DNA of 60,075 nucleotides, taken from positions 1 through 60,075 of the forward strand of contig JAGYLC010000003.1 in assembly GCA_018401235.1 (NCBI GenBank), in the 5' to 3' direction. The notes beneath the pieces are model-generated. The model was not told the origin of the DNA, did no database searches, and was given only the letters and a program-made list of their open reading frames with translations. Numbering within the stretch: the first letter of the stretch is position 1; the number at the start of each line of letters is the position of its first letter. Positions 8,076-16,018 of the stretch are shown here, piece by piece. Source of the DNA: Kiritimatiellia bacterium (GTDB taxonomy: Bacteria > Verrucomicrobiota > Kiritimatiellia > SS1-B-03-39 > UBA6053). A program made the translations under genes and the position numbers.

Positions 8076-8716
8076 TGCTTTTCCTGCATTGGGAGGTCGA
8101 CGCTGAGTTTGTGCGGCAAGCACTGCCTCCCGGACTTGAAGTGGATCTGCACGATGGCAAAGCCTGGCTGGGAGTCGTACCGCTTGACATGCAGGGAGTG
8201 ACCTTGCGGGGTTTCCCGGCACCTCCAAGCCTCTGTGATTTTCCGGAGATTAATCTGCGGACCTATGTGACGGTAAATGGCAAACCCGGAGTCTGGTTTT
8301 TCAGTTTGGACGTCCCAGGTGCCCTGGCAGTATGGACGGACAGAACATTTTTTAATCTGCCCTATTTCAAGGCAGAGGTGCGGGTGGAACGAAACGGGGG
8401 CGATATTCAGTATCATCATCGCCGGAAGAAGCTACATTTCGAAGCTGACTATCGGGCTGGGAAGGCGGTGGAGCCGGCGGAGGGCTCGTTCGAACACTGG
8501 GCTACCGCCCGCTATTGCCTGTACACGGCAGATCGCAAAGGTCGGCTACTTCGTGGTAACATTCACCACGCCTCCTGGCCCTTACAGCATGCGGAAGTGG
8601 ATATCCATGAAAACACACTGCTTCAAAATTTCCCAACCGGAGAAAGGCATCCCTCCGCACTCTTTTCCAAACGGCTCGATGTGGTGGTGTATCCGATGGA
8701 GGGGGTAGATCTTTAA
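8045..8716 (+). CDS. DUF2071 (YqjF-like) protein, probably with altered N-terminus
   Basis: The protein carries the DUF2071 pattern LLFLHWEVDAEFVRQALPPG, then DGKAWLGVVPLDMQGV and a beta-rich body to the end (ERHPSALFSKRLDVVVYPMEGV). The family has no established biochemical role; it is often compared to acetoacetate decarboxylase-like folds. The first dozen codons, from a GTG at 8045 without a good ribosome binding site, coincide with the antisense end of the TolC-like fragment. The ancestral start (normally a Met a few residues before LLFLHW) has probably been replaced. Whether it is translated is uncertain. Confidence 0.72.
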   Translation: MLPRRRGIHYLLFLHWEVDAEFVRQALPPGLEVDLHDGKAWLGVVPLDMQGVTLRGFPAPPSLCDFPEINLRTYVTVNGKPGVWFFSLDVPGALAVWTDRTFFNLPYFKAEVRVERNGGDIQYHHRRKKLHFEADYRAGKAVEPAEGSFEHWATARYCLYTADRKGRLLRGNIHHASWPLQHAEVDIHENTLLQNFPTGERHPSALFSKRLDVVVYPMEGVDL

Positions 8717-8944
8717 ACCTGTGAAACTCTTAAGTTCCTAATGCCAGATCCAGGGAGCCTGCCAGACCGACAGGCAGGAATGCCTGCCCCACACAAGTGA
8801 CCGTCTCATATTACTAAGGGTGTACAGAACGGGGAACCCGTGCTATGTTTGATTTCATGCTATTGCTCCCTCTTCCGGAAACACTAAATTCCGCCCTCCG
8901 GGGTACTATTGACCATTGACTAATGACTAATGACTATTTCCTGC

Positions 8945-9922
8945 TCACGGTGCCATATTGCGCAGGACCCGGAAGTACTCGGAATCGGAGCTGATGATTA
9001 GTTCGGTCTGTTTGCCAAGCGTCCGGGCATAGCTTTCCAGGGTACGCAACAGTGCATAAAACTCGGGTCCCTCGGCGTAGGCGTCATTGTAGATACGGGT
9101 GGCCTCGGCATCCGCTTCGCCACGGATTACTTCCGCTCTGCGACGGGCCTCGGAGCGGATATTCGCCAGTTGACGCGAGGTGTCCCCGGTGATGCGCGAG
9201 GCTTCGCCCTGTCCTTCGGATTGGAATTGCGCCGCGATGCGCTGGCGTTCGGAAATCATGCGTTGAAATACCTGTTCGCGTACGGAGGGAATGTAATTCA
9301 GCCGTTTGATACGCACGTCCACCAATTCGATGCCGTATTGCTCGGGCAGGCCCCGGCTGGCTTCCTCCAGAATTTTGCCGGTAAGGGTGTTGCGCCCAAT
9401 TTTAATTTCTTCAGTCAAGGCGGCACTCTCATCTTCAGGCTGCACCACATCCGCCTGTTGCAAATCCTCTTCGCTGACACTCCAATCCTTGGAACGCACA
9501 ATCTCCGTAAGTTCAGTGCTGGAAATATTATCACGTACGGAAGAGTCGATGATATCATCGAGGCGGGCCTGGGCCCCATTTTCGTCGCGCACACTCATCA
9601 GGAAGCGGAGTGGATCCACAATCCGCCAGCGGGCGGTGGTATCGATGGAAATAAATTCACGTCCCCGGGTCGGAATCTGATTCGGATCTCCGTCCCAGGA
9701 CAACAGACGTTTGTCGTAGCGTCTGACTTCTTGAATGAAGGGGGTTTTGAAGTGGATGCCCGGCTCTGTGATCGCGTCTCCAATGGGACGCCCGAATTGC
9801 AGAACCAGTGCCTGCTCCCCCTGGTCCACGAAATAGACCGAGGATTTAAGTACAAAGGCCCCGCCAATCAGGATGACCAGAAACAGGGTGCCTCCAGCGG
9901 ATTTTAGTAGGTTTTTATTCAT
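8945..9922 (-). CDS. hflC: Protease modulator HflC
   Basis: HflC is a membrane-anchored SPFH/prohibitin-domain protein that forms a large complex with HflK around the FtsH protease and modulates degradation of membrane proteins. Seen here: a single N-terminal membrane helix (LFLVILIGGAFVLKSSVYFV), the SPFH start VDQGEQALVLQFGRPIGDAI, a coiled-coil region rich in Arg/Glu/Ala (ERQRIAAQFQSEGQGEA...) and a C-terminal helical segment. The 325-residue length is normal. The ATG overlaps the end of hflK by four bases (ATGA), indicating co-translation. FtsH is not in the window. Confidence 0.95.
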   Translation of the reverse strand: MNKNLLKSAGGTLFLVILIGGAFVLKSSVYFVDQGEQALVLQFGRPIGDAITEPGIHFKTPFIQEVRRYDKRLLSWDGDPNQIPTRGREFISIDTTARWRIVDPLRFLMSVRDENGAQARLDDIIDSSVRDNISSTELTEIVRSKDWSVSEEDLQQADVVQPEDESAALTEEIKIGRNTLTGKILEEASRGLPEQYGIELVDVRIKRLNYIPSVREQVFQRMISERQRIAAQFQSEGQGEASRITGDTSRQLANIRSEARRRAEVIRGEADAEATRIYNDAYAEGPEFYALLRTLESYARTLGKQTELIISSDSEYFRVLRNMAP

Positions 9923-10914
9923 CGTATATCTCCTGCAGCCGTTTTCCGTCCAATATCCAATAAGGGTAGAGGGGCGTTCCCGCCCTCCTCCATCACGACC
10001 ACCCGGCCCAGTTTGGGCAGAACCTCGTCAATCATTTCCAGATACAGGCGGCGTCCGGTCACGTCGGGCGATTCCGCGTAGGCGGAGAGCAGCGAGGTGA
10101 ATCGCGAGGCCTCCCCCTTGGCGGCGTTGGTGCGCTCGAAGCGGTAGGCCTCCGCCTCCGCGATAATCTGATCGGCCTCCCCGCGGGCCCGGGGAATAAT
10201 CTGGTTTCGGTTTTTCTCGGCCTCGTTCACCAGGCGCTCGCGTTGTTGTCGGGCCTCGTTGACTTCGTTGAAAGCGGGTTTCACTTTTTCCGGAGGGGTC
10301 ACGTCCTGCAATTCAATCCGCTCGACATTCACCCCCATGTCGTAAATAGCCAAAATTTCACGCATGTCCTGCAACGTTTCATCCGCAATCGCCATCCGCC
10401 CCACCGTCAGCACTTCCGAACCCAGTTTATTGCCGACGATGCGGCGCATCACCGACTCCGACACATCCCGAATGGTATCGGTGGGATCGCGAACCGCGAA
10501 CAGGTATTTGACCGGATCGTTTATTTTGTACTGCACCACCCATTCGACATCGATCACATTGAGGTCGCCGCTCAACATCAGCGACTCGTCCTGCATCTGC
10601 GGGGTTTTCGCGTACTGCGAGCGCTGGGCGGCAACCGTGGTGCGGAATCCGAACTCTTGTTTCAGCACCCGTTCGGTGGGAACAAAGGTGGCGGTGTCGA
10701 TGCCCAGGGGTAATTTAAAATGCAGGCCGGGATCGTTGATATCCACCACTTTGCCGAAGCGGCGAATCACCGCCCGCCCCTCCGGTTCCACGCTGAACAC
10801 CATGGAACGGAAGCCGCCGAAAATGAGCAGCAGCACCACCCCGATGAGGAAATAGCTTACCCCTTTCTTAATAGCGTCAAAATCGATTTCCGGGAGTTGT
10901 TGGTATTGGTTCAT
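9919..10914 (-). CDS. hflK: Protease modulator HflK
   Basis: The partner of HflC: an N-terminal cytoplasmic tail, one membrane helix (YFLIGVVLLLIFGGFRSMVF) and the SPFH domain beginning VEPEGRAVIRRFGKVVDIND, then GLHFKLPLGID. A helical region with NEARQQRERLVNEAEKNRNQ follows. At 331 residues it is shorter than the E. coli protein because the Gly-rich N-terminal extension is absent, which is common in other phyla. It is first in a two-gene operon. Divergent from the serine hydrolase gene, with a 62-base gap for both promoters. Confidence 0.94.
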   Translation of the reverse strand: MNQYQQLPEIDFDAIKKGVSYFLIGVVLLLIFGGFRSMVFSVEPEGRAVIRRFGKVVDINDPGLHFKLPLGIDTATFVPTERVLKQEFGFRTTVAAQRSQYAKTPQMQDESLMLSGDLNVIDVEWVVQYKINDPVKYLFAVRDPTDTIRDVSESVMRRIVGNKLGSEVLTVGRMAIADETLQDMREILAIYDMGVNVERIELQDVTPPEKVKPAFNEVNEARQQRERLVNEAEKNRNQIIPRARGEADQIIAEAEAYRFERTNAAKGEASRFTSLLSAYAESPDVTGRRLYLEMIDEVLPKLGRVVVMEEGGNAPLPLLDIGRKTAAGDIR

Positions 10915-10976
10915 GGAATCACCCTAACAGCTCAAACCCAAAGCGCAAGCAGGAAGGGGAAGTCTAAGGATTTATC

Positions 10977-12362
10977 GTGAATAAACGAAACGAAATTGCT
11001 AATCATCGTACCCGAATGTACCCCTTACCCGATCAATTTGAATACTTCCGCATCTCGCATCACCTACCCGGACTGGTGATGAGCACCTTTTCCGCAGATA
11101 CCTTCGACACCCTGGCGCTCGGCGAGGCGGAGGCATCCACCCGCTTTCCTATTGCCTCCGTCACCAAAACCTTCACAGCCGACTTGGTTCTGGAACTTGC
11201 GGAGGAGCACTTGTTGGACCGCCCCATCCGGGAGATTCTCCCCGACTTCGCGCTGGCCGACCCCGACGCCACCACCCGCCTCACCCCCCGCGACGCGCTT
11301 TGTCACTTCTCCGGACTCCCCCCACACACCTGGGCCTGGGTCTACGGAGATCTTCCCCGCGCCGATTTTATCCGTGAACGTCTTCCCCATCTCCCCGGCA
11401 CCGCTTCCTTTCGGGGACGACACCGCTACTCCAATCTCCTCTACGCGGTGCTGGGTCAATGGATCGAATCCGTCAGCGGCCAGTCCTGGGAAAACCGATT
11501 GCAACAGGTGATATCCGACCCGCTGCATCTGGAGTCCACGGATTTTTTGGACGAAAACTGGGCGGCTTCCGCTCCCGTTCCCTACGAACGCTGCGCGGAT
11601 GGGATTCGACAACGTCCGCCCTTCTACGCAAAGAAAGATCATCTCATCGCCCCCGCCAGCGAACTGATTGCCTCGGTTCCCGATCTTGCCCGGTGGGGAC
11701 AGCATCACCTGAGGCTTTCCCCCGCAGATATCCGCTGGCAGCCCCACAACCTCATCGACACCCAGCGTCCCCACCCCGCCATGGGACCGTTGCACTACGG
11801 ACTCGGCTGGCGGGTGGACAGCGTGTGCGGGGAACCCCGGGTCTGGCACAGCGGTCAATGCAGCGGCTACTCCACCCTGCTTGTTCTCTACCCCGAACGT
11901 AAAGCCGGTTTTGCCGCCGCCACCAACCTCCATGCCGCCGTTCTCCCCCTGCAGACTCTCGATCTCTGGATCCATCACCACATTTCTCCCGAATGGCTGC
12001 GCCCCGAACAACCGGGGGTCAGAGGTCAGGGGACGGAGGTCAGAGGGCAGGGGTCGGAGGTCAGAGGGCAGGGGTCGGAGGGCAGTAAAAAAACTCAACC
12101 ACTCAAGTACCCAACCACCCAACTCACTCCCGGCCTTTACTCCAACCCCGGATACGGTGACTTAGAAATTTTGGTAAAAGACGGTTGCCTACAATCCCGC
12201 TTCCAGAATTCGCCCCCGGTCCCCCTGCAAGTTCAAGAGAATATCCTCCACCTCACGCTGCCGAGGTATTCCGTCCCTTTCCCCATCACCCAGCCCATCC
12301 CCAACCAGATTACCATCCCCTTTGACGCGCAATGTGAAAACGTGGTTTTTGGGTTTGCTTGA
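10977..12362 (+). CDS. Beta-lactamase-family serine hydrolase
   Basis: A class C beta-lactamase/DD-peptidase-fold hydrolase. The nucleophile motif S-x-x-K is in FPIASVTKTFTADLVLELAE, and the second motif Y-x-N in RHRYSNLLYAVLGQWIES. The HSG-type third motif is WHSGQCSGYSTLLVLYP. A C-terminal beta domain (LTPGLYSNPGYGDLEIL...) follows a linker invaded by a short repeat array (12016-12085). The GTG at 10977, preceded by AAGGA at a good distance, is chosen; an ATG at 11016 is an alternative. No signal peptide is evident. Substrate unknown; such proteins act on peptides, esters or beta-lactams. Confidence 0.82.
   Translation: MNKRNEIANHRTRMYPLPDQFEYFRISHHLPGLVMSTFSADTFDTLALGEAEASTRFPIASVTKTFTADLVLELAEEHLLDRPIREILPDFALADPDATTRLTPRDALCHFSGLPPHTWAWVYGDLPRADFIRERLPHLPGTASFRGRHRYSNLLYAVLGQWIESVSGQSWENRLQQVISDPLHLESTDFLDENWAASAPVPYERCADGIRQRPPFYAKKDHLIAPASELIASVPDLARWGQHHLRLSPADIRWQPHNLIDTQRPHPAMGPLHYGLGWRVDSVCGEPRVWHSGQCSGYSTLLVLYPERKAGFAAATNLHAAVLPLQTLDLWIHHHISPEWLRPEQPGVRGQGTEVRGQGSEVRGQGSEGSKKTQPLKYPTTQLTPGLYSNPGYGDLEILVKDGCLQSRFQNSPPVPLQVQENILHLTLPRYSVPFPITQPIPNQITIPFDAQCENVVFGFA
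12016..12085 (+). repeat. In-frame tandem repeat (GGTCAGAGGGCAGGGGTCGGA-like) within a coding region
   Basis: About four units of a 15-20 base purine-rich repeat (core GGAGGTCAGAGGGCAGGGGT) encode VRGQG-xE repeats in the serine hydrolase. They are followed by a CCACTCAAGTACCCAACCACCC run like those seen in intergenic DNA. The array lies in the linker between the catalytic domain and the C-terminal beta domain and keeps the frame. It looks like an intergenic repeat that entered or expanded inside a gene. Confidence 0.75.
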
Positions 12363-12727
12363 GATAAACCGCTTCCCATATTTATGGGTAGTTGGGTGAG
12401 GCGGGGGTGTGGACTGGGCGAATTCCGGTATTGAATCTGTCCGCACCCCGAGGCGAGCTCCGAGTTTGGTTTATTCGATGAACACTGATATTTTTTTATC
12501 GGCTTCGCTTCGGTAGTGGGAGTCCTGGGCTTTGGCAATTCGATTTTTGCATTTGCTTGCCTCTCTTTCGGATTTACATGATCCATGTGTAGTCCTCACT
12601 ACGCTGGATCAGTGTCCATCAGTGTTCATCAGTGGTTCGATTCTTCTGATTCTTACTCTGCCAACGTCCAGCGTGAGAGACTGCGGCTTGCCGCTGTTCT
12701 CTCTACGCAATGGTTCGCACTGCTTCC
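12363..12727. other. Intergenic repeat-rich segment without a gene
   Basis: No credible gene. The stretch 12430-12490 (CCGCACCCCGAGGCGAGCTC then GAGTTTGGTTTATTCGATGA) is an inverted copy of the module at 15750-15790. It continues with generic 'gtgtccatcagtgttcatcagt' text, a short-word repeat typical of such spacers. It separates the serine hydrolase from the toxin-antitoxin pair. Confidence 0.6.
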
Positions 12728-13003
12728 TCAAGCAACTTCCAGTCGGAGGCATTTCCCAACGGCTTCGGCAAAGCTCTCCAAGGTGGATAAACGAATATCC
12801 TCGGCATGGTTTTCGATGCGGGATATCGCTGATTTTTTCGTGTGCAGTTTTTCCGCAACCTGTTCCTGAGTAAGACCCGCATCCAAACGGGCCTGCTTTA
12901 GAATCGCTCCGATTTTGAATTGTTCGTATCCGTGATCAAAGCCTTTGCCGAAGTCAGGGTTCTTCTGTTTTCTTTTTTCGATGTATTTGTCCAAGTCGTC
13001 CAT
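12728..13003 (-). CDS. Xre/HigA-type antitoxin (HTH regulator)
   Basis: A 91-residue helix-turn-helix protein: the HTH is [20 protein letters not shown] followed by [18 protein letters not shown], the classic Xre/Cro fold. It sits three bases downstream of a RelE/ParE-family toxin, toxin first, which is the HigBA arrangement. The expected role is to bind and neutralise the toxin and repress the operon. A palindrome just upstream of the toxin gene (13361-13378) is the likely operator. The pair lies beside an integron integrase, a common home for such modules. Confidence 0.9.
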   Translation of the reverse strand: MDDLDKYIEKRKQKNPDFGKGFDHGYEQFKIGAILKQARLDAGLTQEQVAEKLHTKKSAISRIENHAEDIRLSTLESFAEAVGKCLRLEVA

Positions 13004-13006
13004 GAG

Positions 13007-13351
13007 TCAGCTCCTGTTAAGATAGTCCTTTTTTCTCCGTTCCGCCAATTTGATCTCTTTGGCGGGTGTTTTCTGCGTCTTCTTCTGAAAAGAATTGGTC
13101 AAAACCACCCATTCCTTCCCTTTGAGAAATCCAAGCAGCCGAAACGTATCCCGGCCTACATTTACCCGAATTTCCCATATGTCATCCGTGTTCACGAGCT
13201 TCTTCAGATACGTTGCCGGAACCGGTTCGACTTCCCGAACCAGTTTCAGCACCCACGCGATTTTGGTTACCTGTTTATCCGTGAGCGTATCCAAATGCTC
13301 CTGAACCGGAGTTTTTCCGGAGGCTGTCTTGTAAAAGACAATCTTCTTCAT
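13007..13351 (-). CDS. RelE/HigB-type toxin (phage Gp49-like family)
   Basis: A 114-residue basic protein with the RelE/ParE superfamily pattern: VFYKTASGKTPVQEHLDTL at the start, then LKKLVNTDDIWEIRVNVGRD and TFRLLGFLKGKEWVVLTNSF. This is the Gp49/HigB-like subfamily in which an 'xELRvxxGxxxyRvlyf' core is followed by a K-x-K-T tail (FQKKTQKTPAKEI). Family members are mostly mRNA interferases that cut on the ribosome. It is first in the operon and overlaps nothing; the ATG is 31 bases from the previous gene's stop, and a palindromic operator lies between. Confidence 0.9.
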   Translation of the reverse strand: MKKIVFYKTASGKTPVQEHLDTLTDKQVTKIAWVLKLVREVEPVPATYLKKLVNTDDIWEIRVNVGRDTFRLLGFLKGKEWVVLTNSFQKKTQKTPAKEIKLAERRKKDYLNRS

Positions 13352-13360
13352 GCATCAACG

Positions 13361-13378
13361 GTTAACATATATGTGAAC
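13361..13378. promoter_or_regulatory. Palindromic operator upstream of the toxin gene
   Basis: GTTAACATATATGTGAAC is a near-perfect 18-base palindrome (one mismatched pair), ten bases before the toxin ATG. Its position and symmetry fit autoregulation by the Xre-type antitoxin. No binding data; inferred. Confidence 0.55.
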
Positions 13379-13382
13379 ACTG

Positions 13383-13826
13383 TCAAGCCGATAGTGGCAT
13401 ATCAATGGTGCCATAGCCATAGAGGGCGTTTGGGTCGTCCATCACGGGGAACCAGGACGACTCGTAGTCGGGGCAACCGTCACCCAAGATGACCCGCCAG
13501 GCCGGGGCAACGTTGGTTGTGAAATTGTAGTCTGTTCCCTCGCTCATGATGAACACGAGAAAACGTGTGAATGAGTATCCATTCGGGGGATTGGGAACAT
13601 GTCCGTGGATGCCGCTGCGGGGCATCGTGAACCGCACGTAGCCATCTATAACAACTGACATCTCTGCAGAAACAATAGACTCATCATCAATGGATGCCTG
13701 CTGCCTTCCAGACTGCTGCATCCAACCCCAGCCATACAGACAACGCAATGTTAGCGTCAGCCCCACTACTTCTTCACAATCATCAGCGATACATGAGTCA
13801 GTCAAAGGCGTTGGCGGTGTCTTCAT
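13383..13826 (-). CDS. Orphan hypothetical protein next to integron integrase
   Basis: A 147-residue acidic, cysteine-containing protein that I do not recognise. Visible are an N-terminal CIADDCEEVVGLTLTLRCLY segment and a Trp/Gly/Tyr-rich, probably beta-rich C-terminal half (SFTRFLVFIMSEGTDYNF; WFPVMDDPNALYGYGTIDMP). There is no signal peptide or membrane helix and no strong ribosome binding site. It is read away from the integrase and directly before the toxin-antitoxin pair, in the orientation expected for cassettes. Only 31 bases separate it from the toxin, too few for a normal attC site. Confidence 0.45.
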   Translation of the reverse strand: MKTPPTPLTDSCIADDCEEVVGLTLTLRCLYGWGWMQQSGRQQASIDDESIVSAEMSVVIDGYVRFTMPRSGIHGHVPNPPNGYSFTRFLVFIMSEGTDYNFTTNVAPAWRVILGDGCPDYESSWFPVMDDPNALYGYGTIDMPLSA

Positions 13827-13921
13827 AATTGTTTTTTGCGAACATTATATTGAACCCATGTCATTATCGCTTCCAAAGAGTGATTGAAAAGACAAAAACG
13901 ACACATTTTTCAAAAAAACCC

Positions 13922-13950
13922 TTTACTTTTACAGTATACAGTCGTATAGC
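13922..13950 (+). promoter_or_regulatory. Promoter of the integron integrase
   Basis: TTTACT (13922-13927) and TATAGC (13945-13950) are spaced by exactly 17 bases and lie 24 bases before the ATG. The spacer contains CAGTATACAG, which resembles half of a LexA-type site, but no full inverted repeat is present. A GGAGG ribosome binding site follows at 13964-13968. Confidence 0.5.
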
Positions 13951-13974
13951 TTCCTTAACGAATGGAGGAATGAT

Positions 13975-15359
13975 ATGCGACAGCAAACACAAAAAAGGTT
14001 AATTTCAGTTTCTGCTTACAACCCGAATCCCCAGCGGCCGGAAGGGTATTTCGATGTGCTTCATGAGGCAGGGGTTCATCGTGATTTTTTCCAGTTGTAC
14101 GCGAATTGGGTAAGGTCATTTTTCGCCAAAAACCCCGGAAGGGCCCGGCGATCGTTGGGAGCGAAAGAGATTGCGGCCTTTTTGAATGAGCTGGGTCCGG
14201 AGAAATCGGATTCAGCCACCCAACGGCTTCAAGCCAGGGAGGCGTTGATCCTCTACTGCGAAAAATTCAGGGGGATTCCTTTGGTCAAACGAAAACGTGC
14301 GCAAGCGCATGGACATCCCGCATCCCGTCCGACAAAAGGCAAGGTTGCGGATGCGATACATCGGCAAATTCACAGTTCCTCATCCTCGACGGGACGCCTG
14401 GATTGGTCAGCACTTCAAACCGCATATTTAACCGCCATTCGGGTTGAAAACTATGCCCGGTCAACCGAAAAAACTTATTGGCATTGGATTCGGGAATTCC
14501 TTCAGTATCATCAGGGTCGTCGGCCCAGTAAAATGGGGGCCTCTGAAATCGAAGCCTATCTCGGATTTTTGGCGATGAAAAAACAGGTCGCGGCCTCCAC
14601 GCAAAATCAGGCTTTGAATTCAATCGTTTTCCTTTATCGAAACGTGATCAAAAAGATGTGGGGGATTTCAGTGCGTTTACCCGGGCCCGGAAAGGGAAAC
14701 ATCTTCCCGTGGTATGCAGTCGTGATGAGGTGGGAAATCTTCTGAGCAGGATGGACGGAGTGGAGGCGATCATATCAAAACTCATGTACGGAACAGGCAT
14801 GCGGGTTTCAGAAGCTTTGCGGCTCCGTATCCAGGATCTGAACATGGACCGTAAAGAAATTACGGTACGGGGAGGGAAAGGAAACAAGGACCGCCGGGTT
14901 CCGTTTCCGGATTCAATCGGGGACCCATTGCTTGCGCATCTGGATTGGCGTCGGAGGCTTTTTGAGGAGGATCGGACGAAAAACATGCATGAGGTGGAAC
15001 TGCCGCACGCGCTCGCCAGGAAATATCCGTCGGCACCCTATGAATGGAAATGGCAATATGTGTTTCCGGCGGATGGGTATTCCACAGACCCGAGAAGCGG
15101 GGCGTACCGGCGGCATCATATTCTTCCCAAACGTATCCAGCGTGCAGTGCGGCATGCCGCCCGGGCTGCGCAAATTCAATCACACATCACACCGCACACG
15201 CTGCGGCATTGTTTCGCGACGCATCTGCTGGAGGCGGGGCAGGACATCCGCACGGTGCAGGAGCTGTTGGGGCATTCGGATGTGAAGACCACGATGATTT
15301 ATACGCATGTGCTGAACAAGGGTCCGCTGGGGGTGGTGAGTCCCTTGGACACCTTGTGA
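13975..15359 (+). pseudogene. intI: Integron integrase IntI, split by a -1 frameshift
   Basis: Tyrosine recombinase of the integron integrase group. The first frame has an extra N-terminal SAM-like region and the core-binding domain (VENYARSTEKTYWHWIREFL; ASTQNQALNSIVFLYRNVIKK), and ends at 14745. The second frame continues with DVGDFSAFTRARKGKHLPVV, the catalytic domain (YGTGMRVSEALRLRIQDL; TPHTLRHCFATHLLEAGQDI; LLGHSDVKTTMIYTHV) and the IntI-specific patch (ALARKYPSAPYEWKWQYVFP, then DPRSG-xYRRHH). Arg, His-x-x-Arg, His and Tyr catalytic residues are all present. A single -1 shift at CAAAAAG (14649-14655) restores about 461 residues. It is either a recent pseudogene or uses programmed frameshifting. 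Confidence 0.85.
14649..14655 (+). other. Frameshift site in intI (CAAAAAG)
   Basis: In the upstream frame this reads C AAA AAG. A slip of one base backwards makes the next codons GAT GTG GGG GAT TTC, giving DVGDF in perfect register with the catalytic domain. A-run heptamers ending in AAG are used for -1 frameshifting in insertion-sequence transposases. The simpler explanation is a one-base change in the A run. Confidence 0.5.
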
Positions 15360-15426
15360 GGGAGGGGGTACAGGGCTGGAATGTTCTTTGCCTATCCGGT
15401 TGGCACAGGTTGCATAGAGAACACCA

Positions 15427-15456
15427 TTTTTGCCGCCCGCTCTTTTGCGGCAAAAA
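15427..15456. terminator. Bidirectional terminator after intI
   Basis: TTTTTGCCGC (15427-15436) pairs perfectly with GCGGCAAAAA (15447-15456) around a ten-base loop, followed by a further A/T-rich tract. It ends 68 bases after the integrase stop and has T runs in both directions. Confidence 0.7.
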
Positions 15457-15470
15457 AACGAATTCTACTT

Positions 15471-15540
15471 CCAGACCTCAGTTTACGAGGCGGATTTGTA
15501 CATGTTTATCGCAGGTTCAAATGCTTGTTTCGAAGGGGTG
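15471..15540 (+). repeat. Single copy of the CCAGACCTCAGTTT module
   Basis: CCAGACCTCAGTTT (15471-15484) is followed after about 20 bases by TTATCGCAGGTTCAAATGC. This is the same two-part module that forms the ends of the fold-back elements at 7286, 15690 and 59909. Here no inverted partner is nearby before the next copy at 15690. It is followed by an ACGGATAGC...GCCGGACAACGGAT module (15618-15650), also found at 16020 and 37848. Confidence 0.65.
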
Positions 15541-15689
15541 CTGCCCTCATCTGGAAGAAAGAATATTCCCGAAGAGACCGCAATGCCCGCAGATGAGAAG
15601 AGCAGAGGGGGATGTCCAACGGATAGCTGCGCCGGACAACGGATAGAAGAAGGTGCCCCGCGAATGGGAAGAGAAGAGGGAAAGGACCA

Positions 15690-16018
15690 CCAGACCTCAG
15701 TTTGAGGACGAATTTTACAAAAGTTCATCGCAAATCCAAATGGATGTTCATTGAATAAACCAAACCCGGAGCTCGCCTCGGGGTGCGGAGAACCACTCGG
15801 GGAATCTGCCCTGTTCCGCCTCACCACTGCGCTGCCGTTAGCTTCGCGTGCGGGAAGCAACGGCGGCGGGGTGGGTGGGGGAATTGGGGAGGGGCCCGGT
15901 ATCGTGAAGTGAATTTCTCCGCACTCCGAGCGAAGCTCAGAGTTTGGAAGTTGATCATAAACACACATTTGAATCTGCGAGCCCTTGCTGTCAAAATACT
16001 AAATAAACTGAGTTCTGG
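15690..16018. repeat. Fold-back element with nested inverted repeats (copy 2)
   Basis: Bounded by CCAGACCTCAGTTT (15690-15703) and AAACTGAGTTCTGG (16005-16018). Inside, ATCGCAAATCCAAATG pairs with CATTTGAATCTGCGA. A 31-base inner pair at 15760-15790 and 15917-15947 (CCGGAGCTCGCCTCGGGGTG against its degenerate complement) lies further in. The loop holds GC-rich spacer text. The ends match copy 1 but the core is different, so the family has shared ends and exchangeable cores. Its right arm recurs alone at about 35140-35235. Confidence 0.75.

Noticed and set aside
12600-12660. tRNA gene (GGTTCGATTC)
   Set aside because: The T-arm-like word lies in the generic 'gtgtccatcagtgttcatcagtgg' repeat text, and no acceptor or anticodon arm pairs around it.
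13330-13400. attC site between orphan gene and toxin
   Set aside because: Only 31 bases separate the genes; GTTAAC words are present but belong to the palindromic operator, and there is no room for the paired R and L boxes.
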